From: Kroppenstedtia guangzhouensis
Lineage (GTDB): Bacteria; Bacillota; Bacilli; Thermoactinomycetales; DSM-45169
NCBI RefSeq assembly: GCF_014637345.1
Contig: NZ_BMEX01000001.1
Location: 310,001 to 374,000 of the forward strand
Direction of reading: 5' to 3'
Length of the DNA: 64,000 bases
The position numbers and the translations under genes were made by a program. The notes below the pieces were generated by a model. The model saw nothing but the letters and a program-made list of their open reading frames with translations. It was not told the DNA's origin and searched no databases. Below, in pieces: positions 63,598 through 64,000 of the stretch. The first letter of the stretch is position 1; every line of letters begins with the position of its first letter.

Positions 63598-64000
63598 ATG
63601 GAAATGGACCTATTGTCCAAAGCGCGGGAGATTAACAATCTCCTGCAAAAAACCGGGGGACAAGCTGTCAGCTTCAAAGAGATGGCTGAAGTTCTCCGGG
63701 ATATGATCATGGCCAATGTTTATGTGGTCAGCCGCCGGGGAAAGATCCTCGGGTACGGGACTGCACAGGAATCCCAAGGGAATGAGCTGCAGTACCGGGC
63801 TTTGTCCGAGGGTCATCTCGGGGAAGAATACAATGATCTTCTGAAATCGGTGCGGGAAACTGTCGCCAATCTGGATGAAAACAGCGAATTCAGTCTGAAC
63901 CCCCGGACGGATGGCAGCCATACCCATCGTTACACCACCATCGTTCCCGTCATCGGTGGTGGGAATCGCTTGGCCACCTTGCTGTTAACCCGTTTTGATC
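63598..64000 (+). CDS. codY: GTP-sensing pleiotropic regulator CodY, 3'-truncated by window edge
   Basis: Starts (ME)MDLLSKAREINNLLQKTGG, QAVSFKEMAEVLRDMIMANVYVVSRRGKILGYGTAQES, the CodY GAF domain that senses branched-chain amino acids. The DNA-binding HTH lies beyond the window. SD GGGGAGGA. The place after hslU is the conserved Bacillales order. Confidence 0.97.
   Translation, partial: MEMDLLSKAREINNLLQKTGGQAVSFKEMAEVLRDMIMANVYVVSRRGKILGYGTAQESQGNELQYRALSEGHLGEEYNDLLKSVRETVANLDENSEFSLNPRTDGSHTHRYTTIVPVIGGGNRLATLLLTRFD

Overview
The window looks like a chromosomal segment of a spore-forming, moderately GC-rich Gram-positive of the Bacillales, most likely family Thermoactinomycetaceae. The reasons are the dprA/topA/trmFO/hslVU/codY gene order, a SleL/YaaH-like spore hydrolase, the MurNAc recycling operon, an RRNPP-type regulator with its own propeptide, and strong GGAGG ribosome binding sites with many GTG and TTG starts. 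No rRNA or complete tRNA gene was found. The assignment is inferred from gene content, not from a marker gene.

Region by region. 0-25.8 kb is ordinary chromosome: partial GH18 hydrolase, ADP-ribosylglycohydrolase, signal peptidase I, a YdeP-type molybdopterin oxidoreductase, a DUF819 permease, a phosphodiesterase-like enzyme divergent from a FadR-operator-controlled thioesterase, a copper/cytochrome oxidase group (ctaG, a YcnK-like regulator, a His-rich YtkA-like lipoprotein), the kynurenine operon kynA-kynU-kynB, a PadR regulator with a frameshifted partner, a Na+/alanine symporter, and a MurNAc catabolic group on the minus strand (murR, then murQ-murP-mupG).

25.8-46.7 kb is a defence island with two CRISPR-Cas systems. 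A type III-B module (CARF-HEPN protein, cmr1-6; Cmr2 has GGDD) is followed by a 4-repeat array. A type I-B module (cas6-cas8b-cas7-cas5-cas3-cas4-cas1-cas2) is followed by a 32-repeat array. The two repeat types share their 3' 22 nt, so one Cas6 may serve both. A palindrome with a conserved loop occurs four times, at the 3' ends of the cas modules and beside relic leaders. Two decayed mini-arrays lie inside the III-B locus. One spacer is 118 nt long and encodes a contiguous family-A DNA polymerase fragment. A decayed IS3-family element closes the island.

48.2-64 kb returns to chromosome: an HTH-TPR (RRNPP) regulator whose 3' end overlaps an unlisted 46-codon secreted propeptide gene, a DUF1292-like protein, a cupredoxin, sucC-sucD, dprA, an MFS transporter behind a leader terminator, topA-trmFO, and hslV-hslU-codY (codY runs off the right edge). 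xerC, normally between trmFO and hslV in Bacillus, is absent.

Several genes (EamA transporter, PadR partner, cas2 N-terminus, IS3 transposase) carry single-base frameshifts, several in short homopolymers. The sequence alone cannot separate real decay from assembly error.
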